A stretch of DNA of 64,000 nucleotides. It comes from Maribacter caenipelagi (GTDB taxonomy: Bacteria; Bacteroidota; Bacteroidia; Flavobacteriales; Flavobacteriaceae). Of this stretch, positions 18,087 through 27,121 are shown piece after piece. The notes under the pieces are model-generated. The model was not told the DNA's origin. It saw only the letters and a list, made by a program, of their open reading frames with translations, and searched no databases. The first letter of the stretch is position 1. The number at the start of each line of letters is the position of its first letter. A program made the translations under genes and the position numbers. The stretch covers positions 310,001 to 374,000 of the forward strand of contig NZ_SNZW01000017.1 of the NCBI RefSeq assembly GCF_004364175.1, in the 5' to 3' direction.

Positions 18087-19679
18087 ATGTTTAAACATAT
18101 TAAGAGCGATATTCCTGCGAGTATCGTTGTATTCTTTGTAGCCCTACCATTATGTCTTGGTATAGCATTAGCTAGTGGCGCACCTTTATTTTCAGGATTA
18201 ATTGCTGGTATTGTTGGTGGTATTTTTGTTGGCGCACTTAGTGGTTCCAAAATTGGAGTAAGTGGTCCTGCAGCTGGTTTAGCCGCAATTGTATTAACCG
18301 CAATAGGTGCTTTAGGTGGTTATGAAAATTTCTTGGTAGCCGTTGTATTAGGTGGTATTATTCAAATTATTTTCGGAATTTTAAAAGCAGGTGTCATAGG
18401 ATATTATTTTCCTTCTTCTGTAATTAAAGGTATGCTTACCGGTATTGGTATCATCATAATTCTTAAGCAAATACCTCATTTCTTCGGTTATGATCCTGAT
18501 CCAGAAGGCGATTGGGCTTTCTTTCAAGTTGATGGGGAAAATACCTTTTCAGAAATTTTCAATACCATAAATAATATTAGTCCTGGTGCAACTCTTGTTG
18601 CCGTTATAGGTATGGCCATTCTTTTATTATGGGATAAAGTTCTTTCTAAAAAAGGAAAAATATTTCAACTTGTACAAGGTCCTTTAGTAGCTGTTGCAGT
18701 TGGTATCATATTCTTTATTGTTACACAAAACAGTGAAATATTTGCTATTTCATCTGAGCATTTGGTTAGTGTACCTGTTCCTAAAGATGCAGCCTCTTTT
18801 ATAGGTCAGTTTAGCTTTCCTAATTTTAGTGCCATCACAAATCCGCAAGTTTGGGTAACAGCTTTTACCATTGCTTTGGTAGCTAGTTTAGAAACTTTAC
18901 TTTGTGTTGAAGCAACAGATAAATTAGATCCACATAAAAATGTTACGCCAACTAACAGAGAATTGCTTGCGCAAGGTGCTGGTAATATCGTATCTGGTTT
19001 AATAGGTGGTCTGCCTATTACACAAGTTATTGTTCGTAGTTCTGCTAACATACAATCTAATGGTAGAACTAAGCTTTCAGCAATAATTCATGGTTTTCTA
19101 TTACTGATTTCTGTTATTTTAATTCCTACACTATTAAATATGATTCCGCTATCAGTTTTAGCAGCCATATTATTTATTGTAGGTTATAAATTAGCTAAGC
19201 CAGCGTTATTTGTAAAAATGTACCAATTAGGTTGGAAACAATCCGTGCCTTTTTTCGTAACGGTATTCGGTATCGTTTTTACAGATTTATTAATCGGTAT
19301 TAGTTTAGGTCTTGCCGTAGGTATTGTAGTAATTCTTTTAAAAAGCTACCAAAACTCGCATTTTCTGCATATTGAAGATAATAGTAACGGTAAGCATAAG
19401 ATAAAAATGTCTTTGGCAGAAGAAGTAACCTTTTTCAATAAAGGTGCTATTCTTAAAGAACTAGACAATCTTCCAAGAGATACGTATTTAGAATTAGACA
19501 TTTTAAAGACCAGGTATTTGGATTATGATATTGTTGAGATTTTAGAAGATTTCAGGCTTAAGGCATCAGAGAGAAACATAGATATTAAGTTAATTTCAAA
19601 GAGAGGTGTTGTTGAAAATCCGCCAAGTTTTATAGGATTCTTTGAGGAACGCCCAAAATCTAAATTGAGCTTAAGCTAA
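18087..19679 (+). CDS. SulP family anion transporter
   Basis: A 530-residue SulP-family permease with the N-terminal signature LPLCLGIALASGAPLFSGL (about residues 20-38), GSKIGVSGPAAGL, about 10-12 TM helices, and a C-terminal STAS-like domain (about 440-525) from NNLPRDTYLELD onward. SulP proteins carry sulfate, bicarbonate or other anions. Because a carbonic anhydrase and a second SulP are next door, bicarbonate (a BicA-like role, normally Na+-driven) is the best guess; sulfate is the alternative. It is followed by the USP-like gene after 39 bp. Confidence 0.88.
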   Translation: MFKHIKSDIPASIVVFFVALPLCLGIALASGAPLFSGLIAGIVGGIFVGALSGSKIGVSGPAAGLAAIVLTAIGALGGYENFLVAVVLGGIIQIIFGILKAGVIGYYFPSSVIKGMLTGIGIIIILKQIPHFFGYDPDPEGDWAFFQVDGENTFSEIFNTINNISPGATLVAVIGMAILLLWDKVLSKKGKIFQLVQGPLVAVAVGIIFFIVTQNSEIFAISSEHLVSVPVPKDAASFIGQFSFPNFSAITNPQVWVTAFTIALVASLETLLCVEATDKLDPHKNVTPTNRELLAQGAGNIVSGLIGGLPITQVIVRSSANIQSNGRTKLSAIIHGFLLLISVILIPTLLNMIPLSVLAAILFIVGYKLAKPALFVKMYQLGWKQSVPFFVTVFGIVFTDLLIGISLGLAVGIVVILLKSYQNSHFLHIEDNSNGKHKIKMSLAEEVTFFNKGAILKELDNLPRDTYLELDILKTRYLDYDIVEILEDFRLKASERNIDIKLISKRGVVENPPSFIGFFEERPKSKLSLS

Positions 19680-19718
19680 CAGATTGGGATTATATTCAAT
19701 CAACTAAAAAAAACAAAA

Positions 19719-20546
19719 ATGAGTAAAAAATATAAAATCGTTGTTTTCTCAGATTTGAAAAAATCTTTGGGAAACACACTTAAAAGTACGCTTAGCCTAG
19801 CTAAGATGCTCAATGGAGAAATAACCATTTTCCATGTTAAGAAAGCGACAGAAGTAGTTACTGAAGACAGCCATCTTTCAGCAATACGTTCTTTGAATAG
19901 TGAATATAGAGATATGGATAACGATATAAATTCTATCGTCACAACATATTCCAAAGATTTTGGTGTACCATTAACCTATTCTTGTACTATTGGAAATCTT
20001 AAAAATGAAATAGCCAATTACATTGAAAAGGAAAAGCCAGATTTTATAGTATTAGGAAAAAGAAAATCTAAGGTATTTAACATCCTTGGAGACAATCTTA
20101 TTCCGTTTGTACTTAAAAAGCATAATGGACCTGTTTTTTTGTCTGATGAAAATCAAGTTCTTAACATCGACAAAGATTTATCTTTAGGTGTATTAAGTGG
20201 TGACGAAGAGACATCTATTGCTTCACTGACAGAAAATTTACTTTTACATTCGCAAAAGCCTTTAAAATCATTTAGAATATTGAAGAATGCCGACACTTCA
20301 GATAAAACAAAAGTGTCAAAAGAAAGAAAGGAGATTGAATTTGTATTTGATAGTAACGATAATTCTATAAAGAATATATCAAACTATGTAGCTATCAATA
20401 ATATTAATCTACTTTGCATCAATAGATCACAAAACAAGGGAGATTCTAAAAACAAATCTCTTTCTATGCCCACTAATATTAACGACATCATCAATAATCT
20501 TAATGTTCCTCTAATACTAATGGGCCAAACAAATTATACATTGTAA
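19719..20546 (+). CDS. Universal stress protein-like (two-domain, divergent)
   Basis: A 275-residue protein with a USP-like N-terminal domain (KIVVFSDLKKS...EITIFHVKKA) and the ending GKRKSKVFNILGDN, which resembles the ATP-binding loop GxRG..(9)..G(S/N) in degraded form. The second half is a diverged repeat of the fold. It lies between a SulP gene and the carbonic anhydrase, 16 bp before the latter. USP domains often regulate transporters by nucleotide binding, so control of the SulP proteins is plausible but not proven. Confidence 0.7.
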   Translation: MSKKYKIVVFSDLKKSLGNTLKSTLSLAKMLNGEITIFHVKKATEVVTEDSHLSAIRSLNSEYRDMDNDINSIVTTYSKDFGVPLTYSCTIGNLKNEIANYIEKEKPDFIVLGKRKSKVFNILGDNLIPFVLKKHNGPVFLSDENQVLNIDKDLSLGVLSGDEETSIASLTENLLLHSQKPLKSFRILKNADTSDKTKVSKERKEIEFVFDSNDNSIKNISNYVAINNINLLCINRSQNKGDSKNKSLSMPTNINDIINNLNVPLILMGQTNYTL

Positions 20547-20562
20547 ATAATTATAAAAAAAT

Positions 20563-21192
20563 ATGAAAGCACATACTAAAGAAACACAATCAACGATGAC
20601 TCCTAAGAAATCATTAGATTTCTTAAAAGAAGGAAATCAAAGATTTCAGAATAACCTAAAAGCAAATCGTAACCTTTTAGAGCAAGTAAATGACACTAGC
20701 GAAGGTCAATTTCCTTTCGCCACAATATTAAGCTGTATAGATTCAAGAGTTTCTGCAGAACTAGTTTTTGACCAAGGATTAGGAGATATCTTTAGTGTTA
20801 GAATAGCTGGTAATTTTGTAAACGAAGACATACTTGGAAGTATGGAATTTGGTTGCAAATTAGCTGGTACCAACTTAATTGTTGTTTTAGGCCATACAAG
20901 TTGTGGTGCTATAAAAGGTGCTTGTGACCATGCTAGGTTAGGTAATTTAACTGCGCTTATCAAAAAAATAGAGCCAGCTGTAGATGCTGTTAAAGAACCG
21001 ACCGATGAAAGCTTACGAAATTCAAAAAACTTAGATTTCGTAGATAGTGTTTCAGCAAAAAATGTTGAATTAACTATTGATAATATCAGAAAACAAAGTC
21101 CGGTATTAGCAGAAATGGAAGAAAATGGTGAAGTCATGATAGTGGGAGCTATGTATGATATCGCTACTGGTGCCGTTGATTTTTACAACTAG
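20563..21192 (+). CDS. Beta-class carbonic anhydrase
   Basis: A 209-residue beta-carbonic anhydrase, normal length. Zinc ligands and the catalytic dyad are visible: C58 and D60-R62 (SCIDSRV), H111 and C114 (GHTSCGA). It interconverts CO2 and bicarbonate. The N-terminus lacks a convincing signal peptide, so it is probably cytoplasmic. Its position between two SulP transporters suggests that it converts imported bicarbonate for carboxylases or buffers internal pH. A perfect hairpin follows the stop codon. Confidence 0.93.
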   Translation: MKAHTKETQSTMTPKKSLDFLKEGNQRFQNNLKANRNLLEQVNDTSEGQFPFATILSCIDSRVSAELVFDQGLGDIFSVRIAGNFVNEDILGSMEFGCKLAGTNLIVVLGHTSCGAIKGACDHARLGNLTALIKKIEPAVDAVKEPTDESLRNSKNLDFVDSVSAKNVELTIDNIRKQSPVLAEMEENGEVMIVGAMYDIATGAVDFYN

Positions 21193-21213
21193 AATCAACT
21201 GTACATAACACAA

Positions 21214-21243
21214 ATAGAGCCGATGTTAAACCATCGGCTCTAT
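21214..21243 (+). terminator. Hairpin after carbonic anhydrase gene
   Basis: Perfect 12-bp inverted repeat, ATAGAGCCGATG (21214-21225) and CATCGGCTCTAT (21232-21243), with a 6-base loop. There is no long T-run after it, so it could be a transcript-stabilising 3' hairpin or a weak terminator. Confidence 0.6.
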
Positions 21244-21358
21244 ACTTAAGGGAAATCAATCAATTATTCGCAGCCAACGAAAATTTATTAATTAAACACG
21301 AGTAGAATCACTTCTAATTATTGTGACTCTATCTCATTAAAATTCATTATTTTAAATT

Positions 21359-23233
21359 ATGAAGAATTTATTTTCAAATTTCAGAGGAGATTTATTTGGC
21401 GGTATTACAGCGGGTATTGTTGCTTTACCTTTAGCACTTGCGTTTGGGGTTAGCTCAGGTCTAGGACCTAGTGCCGGACTTTATGGTGCTATTTTTATAA
21501 GTTTTTTTGCAGCACTTTTTGGCGGAACCAGTACACAAATATCTGGACCTACAGCACCAATGACTGCTGTGAGTATGGTGGTAATAGCCGGTATTGTTGC
21601 CATGAACGATGGTAGTCTTGAAAAAGCCCTACCTGCAATTTTAATAGTTTTTCTTTTAGCGGGATTAATGCAAATTGGCTTAGGCCTTTTGGGTATTGGA
21701 AAATACATTAGATATATTCCTTACCCTGTAGTATCTGGTTTTATGACAGCTATTGGTGTTATAATTCTAGTTACACAAATTTTACCGGCTATTGGGTATT
21801 ACCCAAAAGAAGATGCTGAGTTTGTAAACCTATACAAACCTATGGCCGAAGAGATTATTCTAGATAATATCTTAAAAGAAGAAGCTGGTGAAGGTATATT
21901 GGTTTTAGAGGATTTTAAAGAGACTATCTCTCGTGCTGAAGGAATAACGGAAGCCGATATGATGAAAGAGGCTCAAACATTAGCTAAATCTGAAGCATCT
22001 GGGGTAATAGGTGCAATTAAAGTATTACCAAGAGCACTTAACAACATTAATTGGCTCGAATTAATTCTTGCACTTTCTACCATTGCCATCATTTATGGTT
22101 TCAAAAAAATAACCACTACAATTCCAAGTGCTTTGGTTGCACTAATTGTGGTGTCTGGTGTGGCTTATGGATTTGGCTTAGACTATAGGCCAATAGAACA
22201 AATACCAAGCGGTTTTCCTATGCCTAACCTTGGCATATTCACCGAATTTCAATTAAGCTCAGTAACTCCATATGTATTTACCGCTCTTACCTTAGCATTA
22301 CTTGGTGCCATAGATTCACTTTTAACTTCTGTAGTTGCAGATAACATGACCAAAACCAAACACAAGCCTAACAAAGAATTAGTTGGCCAAGGTATTGGTA
22401 ACAGTATTGCCGCAATATTTGGTGGAATACCAGGGGCAGGAGCTACTATACGTACTGTTGTAAATATTAATGCAGGTGGTAAAACAAAATTATCTGGTAT
22501 GGTTGCCGGTGTTCTACTATTGATTGTACTTCTAGCTCTTGGCCCTATTGCTTCTCAAATTCCTGCTGCGGTATTAGCCGGTATTTTAGTTACGGTAGGT
22601 ATTGGTGTTATGGATTATAAAGGTTTAAAGGCAATTCCAAGTTTACCAAAAGATATGAGCTTAGGACCTATTAAATTCAGCTCTGAGGTAGTTATAATGC
22701 TTGTAGTTCTGGTACTTTCTTCTGTTTGGAACTTGGTTTACGCCGTTGGTGTAGGTCTAGTAATTGCTTCTTTAATGTTTATGAAGAAAATGGGCGATTT
22801 AACAGCAGAACGATCAGATGTAAAATCTTTAGAAAAAGAAGTAAACTGGCCAGATGAAGCTGCGTTTCCTAAAAGTCTACAAGAAGAAGTTTTTATTAAA
22901 CATTTGAAAGGACCGTTATTTTTTGGATCTACTAGTGAGTTTCAACAAATGGCAGATCAAATACCTGAAACGGCATCTACCGTAATTATAAGAATGGGCA
23001 GAATGCAATACATGGACCAATCTGGTTTATACACTCTTGAAGATGTTCTTATAAGCCTTCGAAAATCAGGCATAAATATTCTCTTTGTCGATGTTTTAAA
23101 TCAGCCTCGTTATATGATGGAGCGTGTTGGCGTTATACCAGAACTAATACCAGAAGAACATATTTTTGATGAGTTCGATGAGTGTTTAATTTGGGTAAAG
23201 GCTAATGTAAAAGATGAATTTACCTCTAGCTGA
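21359..23233 (+). CDS. SulP family anion transporter with STAS domain
   Basis: A 624-residue SulP permease. The signature GITAGIVALPLALAFGVSSG (about residues 12-31) and SGPTAPMTAV are present, a long extra hydrophilic insertion lies at about residues 145-215, and a C-terminal STAS domain (about 530-615) carries the MGRMQYMDQSGLYTLED motif. It is probably a proton- or sodium-coupled anion (bicarbonate or sulfate) importer. It is separated from the carbonic anhydrase gene by 166 bp with a hairpin, so it may have its own promoter. Confidence 0.9.
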   Translation: MKNLFSNFRGDLFGGITAGIVALPLALAFGVSSGLGPSAGLYGAIFISFFAALFGGTSTQISGPTAPMTAVSMVVIAGIVAMNDGSLEKALPAILIVFLLAGLMQIGLGLLGIGKYIRYIPYPVVSGFMTAIGVIILVTQILPAIGYYPKEDAEFVNLYKPMAEEIILDNILKEEAGEGILVLEDFKETISRAEGITEADMMKEAQTLAKSEASGVIGAIKVLPRALNNINWLELILALSTIAIIYGFKKITTTIPSALVALIVVSGVAYGFGLDYRPIEQIPSGFPMPNLGIFTEFQLSSVTPYVFTALTLALLGAIDSLLTSVVADNMTKTKHKPNKELVGQGIGNSIAAIFGGIPGAGATIRTVVNINAGGKTKLSGMVAGVLLLIVLLALGPIASQIPAAVLAGILVTVGIGVMDYKGLKAIPSLPKDMSLGPIKFSSEVVIMLVVLVLSSVWNLVYAVGVGLVIASLMFMKKMGDLTAERSDVKSLEKEVNWPDEAAFPKSLQEEVFIKHLKGPLFFGSTSEFQQMADQIPETASTVIIRMGRMQYMDQSGLYTLEDVLISLRKSGINILFVDVLNQPRYMMERVGVIPELIPEEHIFDEFDECLIWVKANVKDEFTSS

Positions 23234-23304
23234 TTCATCTTAAGCAACAAAAACATATCATACCTGTTTTAAAAGTTTTAAATTTGCGGCTTTAATCAAC
23301 ATTC

Positions 23305-24324
23305 ATGATTGATAAGATAAAAGAACAAATCTCTGAAGTAGCATCGTTCACAGCTGACAATATGGAAGCTGTTGAAACGTTTCGTATTAAATATTTAGGT
23401 AAAAAAGGTATACTTAACGACTTCTTTGCAGAGTTTAAGAATGTACCTAAGGACCAGAAAAAAGAGTTCGGCCAAACTATCAACGAACTTAAACAAGCTG
23501 CTACAGAAAAGGTAGAATCTTTAAAAGAAGTTTTAGAAAATAACCAAACTGATGAACAGGTGTATGGCGATTTAACCAGACCTGGAAATCCTATTGAATT
23601 AGGTTCACGTCATCCTATCTCTATAGTAAAGAACAAAATCATTGATATTTTCTCTAGAATTGGTTTCAATGTTTCTGAAGGTCCAGAGATTGAAGATGAC
23701 TGGCATAATTTCACAGCGTTGAATTTACCAGAATATCATCCTGCGAGAGACATGCAAGATACCTTCTTTGTTCAAACAGATCCAGATATACTTTTACGTA
23801 CACACACCTCATCGGTTCAAGTGCGTTATATGGAAAACAATCAACCTCCTATTCGTACCATATCTCCGGGTAGAGTATATAGAAACGAAGCTATTTCGGC
23901 AAGATCTCACTGTTTCTTTCACCAAATAGAAGGCTTATATATTGATAAGGACGTTTCTTTTGCCGATCTAAAACAAACGCTTCAATACTTTACTGCCGAA
24001 CTTTTTGGTAAATCTAAAATTAGATTAAGACCTTCTTATTTTCCGTTTACCGAACCAAGTGCAGAGGTTGATGTATACTGGGGATTAGAAACAGAATCGG
24101 ATTACAAAATTACAAAAGGTACTGGTTGGTTAGAAATTGGTGGCTGTGGTATGGTAGACCCAAATGTGCTTACAAATTGCGGACTAGATCCTGAAATTTA
24201 TTCTGGATTTGCTTTTGGTGTCGGTATTGATCGTATTGCTATGCTATTACATCAAATAACCGATATTCGTTTGTTAAGTGAAAATGATCTACGCTTTTTA
24301 GAGCAATTTAAAAGCGCCCTATAA
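23305..24324 (+). CDS. pheS: Phenylalanyl-tRNA synthetase alpha subunit
   Basis: A 339-residue PheS, normal length. An N-terminal coiled-coil (about 1-85) is followed by the class II catalytic core: motif 2 (FHQIEGLYIDKDVSF), the phenylalanine-binding FTEPSAEVDV segment, and motif 3 (GFAFGVGIDRIAMLL). Together with PheT it charges tRNA-Phe; pheT is not adjacent. A -7-like TAAATTTG lies at 23279-23286, about 18 bp before the ATG. Confidence 0.97.
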   Translation: MIDKIKEQISEVASFTADNMEAVETFRIKYLGKKGILNDFFAEFKNVPKDQKKEFGQTINELKQAATEKVESLKEVLENNQTDEQVYGDLTRPGNPIELGSRHPISIVKNKIIDIFSRIGFNVSEGPEIEDDWHNFTALNLPEYHPARDMQDTFFVQTDPDILLRTHTSSVQVRYMENNQPPIRTISPGRVYRNEAISARSHCFFHQIEGLYIDKDVSFADLKQTLQYFTAELFGKSKIRLRPSYFPFTEPSAEVDVYWGLETESDYKITKGTGWLEIGGCGMVDPNVLTNCGLDPEIYSGFAFGVGIDRIAMLLHQITDIRLLSENDLRFLEQFKSAL

Positions 24325-24333
24325 AATCACTTC

Positions 24334-24729
24334 GTGAAAAAAGATATTGAAATACCTGTTGTTAAAGATGTACATGTTGCTATCATTCGCGAATGGAACG
24401 AAGAATTTTTGGACAAAGATTGGAATGCCTATATCTTAAATGACCGTAAAACTGCTATTGAAATGACCATGGTGGTCTCTAAGGGGTATGATCAAGATCG
24501 CAAATCGTCTACGATGAGGCACGGTATCGGCGACATGGAACCAAAGTCCTTTAGAAAAATAGAAGTAGTTCAAGAAGATGTTTTGGGATTGAACAATGAG
24601 TTTTTTGTCACATTCTATGCGGATAATAAGTTGTACGAAAAACGCTTTGTGTTCGAGAAGAATACCGTGACAGAAAATAATTTGGTTAACATTCAATTGA
24701 TCGATAAAGAGGGCATCTTTGCTAAATAA
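24334..24729 (+). CDS. Conserved hypothetical protein downstream of pheS
   Basis: A 131-residue cytoplasmic protein beginning at a GTG (24334), 9 bp after the pheS stop, so probably co-transcribed. It contains alternating beta strands and no recognisable catalytic motif or membrane segment. A protein of this kind follows pheS in several flavobacterial genomes as I recall; its function is unknown. Confidence 0.6.
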   Translation: MKKDIEIPVVKDVHVAIIREWNEEFLDKDWNAYILNDRKTAIEMTMVVSKGYDQDRKSSTMRHGIGDMEPKSFRKIEVVQEDVLGLNNEFFVTFYADNKLYEKRFVFEKNTVTENNLVNIQLIDKEGIFAK

Positions 24730-24778
24730 GGTTTTTAAAAGCATCCTATGCGTCATGCGGCTATCTAATAATTAAAAC

Positions 24779-25240
24779 ATGAAGCTTAAAATTGCCATCT
24801 TATTATTCATCATTATTTTAAACAATGCCTGTGACGTTTCTCAGGAAGGAACAGATTGTTCTTTAGTTGATTGTGCAATTGGACAATTATTTTCTGTTGA
24901 GTTGATCGATAATGACGGTAATAATTTAATAACCAACGGCACCTATGCCATTTCAGAAATATCAATAACTAATAATGAATCAGAAATAGATTTAATACCC
25001 TTTAACTCTAACGATTTTCTAAATTTTATAGTTGAAAATAAAAGTGGAGAAAGTATTTATACCATTCGATTTTCAGAATCTGAAATTGATACGTTAAATC
25101 TAAATCTGGTTGAATTGGACCAAGCCTCTGTTTGCTGCGGTCCCTATTATGCAGTTCAAAGTGCTACTTATAATGGTGCCAATTATGAAATTCTGACTAA
25201 CAATAATGATGATTTTTTTAAAATTACTGTAGTCAAGTGA
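24779..25240 (+). CDS. Putative lipoprotein
   Basis: A 153-residue protein with a lipoprotein signal: hydrophobic residues 4-15 and lipobox NNAC with Cys at about residue 18. The mature part is rich in Asn, Ser, Glu and beta strands and has a CC pair near residue 118. No family is recognised. It stands alone between pheS and the efflux regulator and is probably exported to the outer membrane. Confidence 0.6.
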   Translation: MKLKIAILLFIIILNNACDVSQEGTDCSLVDCAIGQLFSVELIDNDGNNLITNGTYAISEISITNNESEIDLIPFNSNDFLNFIVENKSGESIYTIRFSESEIDTLNLNLVELDQASVCCGPYYAVQSATYNGANYEILTNNNDDFFKITVVK

Positions 25241-25363
25241 CTAAACTATTCCATTTGTTCTACTAAAAATAGAAGTGGTTTATGGCTAAACAACTGTTAA
25301 ACGAGATTAAACAACTTCTTCGATTCTTTTAAATTTCAATACTTTAACATTTTTTAAGTTCTT

Positions 25364-25387
25364 TTAGTTTGTTTGTTACCGAACTAA
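25364..25387 (+). promoter_or_regulatory. Operator-like inverted repeat over the regulator promoter
   Basis: The sequence reads TTAGTTTG, seven bases, then ACCGAACTAA: an imperfect palindrome with arms TTAGTT and AACTAA. Sixteen of 19 core bases are identical to the site at 25914-25932 before the adaptor gene. It overlaps the -33 element and spacer of the promoter at 25368-25398, the usual place for autorepression. Confidence 0.55.
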
Positions 25388-25398
25388 CAATACCTTTG
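25368..25398 (+). promoter_or_regulatory. Bacteroidota-type promoter of the efflux regulator
   Basis: A -33 element TTTG (25368-25371), a 19-base spacer, and a -7 element TACCTTTG (25391-25398) fit the TTTG/TAnnTTTG consensus exactly. The start codon at 25418 lies 20 bp downstream of the -7 element. Confidence 0.65.
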
Positions 25399-25417
25399 TA
25401 GCTTCAAATTTCGAATT

Positions 25418-25897
25418 ATGGAAAAAGAAGAACGTAAACAAAAGTTAATAGAAGAGCTAGGTGTTCATTTTGAGGCTGAATATAGTTTACCTCCTTTAGC
25501 TGCAAGAATATTCGGGAATCTTGTAGTTACTGAAGAAATCGGATTAACATTCGATGATTGCCAAATGAAAAGAGGGGCTAGTAAAAGCTCTATTTCTACC
25601 TCACTGAATTTATTGTTACAGTTAGGTATGATTACCTATTTCACTAAATCTGGAGATAGAAGAAGATATTTTCAAATATCTGACAAGAGCACATTTTTCA
25701 TTAAAAAGCTAGAACAAGCACTTAAAAAAGCAGCTAACGAATCTAAAATGATACAGAAAGTTGCTGAATACGATAAAGAATATAACATTGAAAAATATAT
25801 TTCTAATAAAGCAAAAATAGAAGCATATATGCACTGTTTAGACCAAAATGAAAGTACTTATAAAGAAACGATAGAAGCTTTAAAAAAGCTGATATAA
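25418..25897 (+). CDS. GbsR/MarR family transcriptional regulator of efflux operon
   Basis: A 159-residue winged-helix protein. The GbsR-type N-terminus (SLPPLAARIFGNLV), a DNA-recognition helix region (GASKSSISTSLNLLLQLGMI, about residues 52-71) and the wing (KSGDRRRYF) are visible; the C-terminal half is helical and probably dimerises. It lies 101 bp upstream of the RND adaptor. Shared palindromes before both genes suggest autorepression and repression of the pump; this is inference from sequence similarity. Confidence 0.85.
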   Translation: MEKEERKQKLIEELGVHFEAEYSLPPLAARIFGNLVVTEEIGLTFDDCQMKRGASKSSISTSLNLLLQLGMITYFTKSGDRRRYFQISDKSTFFIKKLEQALKKAANESKMIQKVAEYDKEYNIEKYISNKAKIEAYMHCLDQNESTYKETIEALKKLI

Positions 25898-25908
25898 AAA
25901 AATTTAAT

Positions 25909-25938
25909 CAGTAGGTTCGTTTTTTACCGAACATACTG
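25909..25938 (+). promoter_or_regulatory. Operator-like inverted repeat before RND adaptor
   Basis: An inverted repeat with arms CAGTAGGTTCG (25909-25919) and CGAACATACTG (25928-25938), matching at 10 of 11 positions, with an 8-base spacer. The core 25914-25932 matches the site before the GbsR gene at 16 of 19 bases. It lies 60 bp upstream of the adaptor start and is the probable operator of the pump operon. Confidence 0.6.
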
Positions 25939-25998
25939 AATTAACAAAACCTTAACAAGCAAACAACGACTATTTAAACAAGTAAACATCCGATTAAA

Positions 25999-27084
25999 AT
26001 GAAAAAATTATCAATTATAGGAATATTATGTGCAGCTCTTCTTTTGAGCTCCTGCTTTGGTTCATCAGAAAAACCAGCAGAAGGTCCTACAGCTCCCCCA
26101 CCACCAAGCTTGAAAGTTGCTAAACTAGTAAAACAAGACTTAACAATTTATAATGAATTCTCTACTACTCTTGAAGGTAAGCAAAACGTAGAGATATGGC
26201 CAAAAGTATCTGGTTTTGTTCAAGAGGTATATGTTGAAGAAGGTCAGAAAATAAAAAAAGGTCAACTACTTTTTAAATTGGAAACTCAGACTTTAAATCA
26301 AGACGCCAACGCTGCAAAAGCTTCTGTAAATGTAGCCCAAGTTGAGGTAGATAAGCTGAAGCCCTTAGTAGATAAAAATATTATTAGCCCTGTGCAATTA
26401 GAAACTGCAAAAGCACAACTTGCACAAGCACAGGCTAATTATCATAGTGTTACGTCTAACATTGGTTATTCTCGCATTACTAGCCCTGTAGATGGTTATA
26501 TTGGTGAAATTCCTTTTAAAATTGGTGCGCTTGTAAGCTCAGCAATGGCTAAACCATTAACTACAGTTTCTGATATTAGCGAAGTACGTGCTTATTTTTC
26601 AATGAACGAAAAAGAGCTTTTAAAACTAAAGGAGTCTTTGCCTAAAAACGATAATAACGTTTTAGACTTAGAGAAAGCCCCTGAGGTAACCTTAATAATG
26701 ATCAACGGTGAAGATTATGCTGAACCTGGTAAAATCGCTATGATCAATACTATTATTAATAGCACTACTGGTAGTGTAACGGCCAGAGCCGATTTTGACA
26801 ATAAAAACAATTTACTAAATAGCGGTAGTACCGGTAAAATTAAAATTCCAACTATTTATAGTGGTGCATATGAAATACCACAAACTGCAACCATTGATCT
26901 TCAAGGTAAAAAATTGGTTTACGTTTTAAAAAATGATAATACGGTTACTACAATGCCATTAGACATAATTACGACCACCCAAAAAGGTTTTGTAGTTGAA
27001 AATGGAATTGAAGATGGAACTACCATTGTTGTCGAGGGAGTATCTAAATTAAAAGACGGAATGACTATTAACCCAGCCAAGTAA
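25999..27084 (+). CDS. RND efflux periplasmic adaptor (membrane fusion lipoprotein)
   Basis: A 361-residue HlyD-type adaptor. The lipoprotein signal ends in LLLSSC (Cys at about residue 19). Then come a proline-rich linker, a lipoyl domain split by a short helical hairpin (VSGFVQEVYVEEGQKIKKGQLLFKL ... ITSPVDGYIGEIPFKIGALV), a beta-barrel, and a membrane-proximal domain. It links the inner-membrane pump to the outer-membrane channel and is fatty-acylated in the inner or outer membrane. It is the first gene of the three-gene pump operon, 37 bp before the permease. Confidence 0.93.
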   Translation: MKKLSIIGILCAALLLSSCFGSSEKPAEGPTAPPPPSLKVAKLVKQDLTIYNEFSTTLEGKQNVEIWPKVSGFVQEVYVEEGQKIKKGQLLFKLETQTLNQDANAAKASVNVAQVEVDKLKPLVDKNIISPVQLETAKAQLAQAQANYHSVTSNIGYSRITSPVDGYIGEIPFKIGALVSSAMAKPLTTVSDISEVRAYFSMNEKELLKLKESLPKNDNNVLDLEKAPEVTLIMINGEDYAEPGKIAMINTIINSTTGSVTARADFDNKNNLLNSGSTGKIKIPTIYSGAYEIPQTATIDLQGKKLVYVLKNDNTVTTMPLDIITTTQKGFVVENGIEDGTTIVVEGVSKLKDGMTINPAK

Positions 27085-27121
27085 GCATCCGGTATTCATT
27101 AAAACTTATAAATAAAGAACA

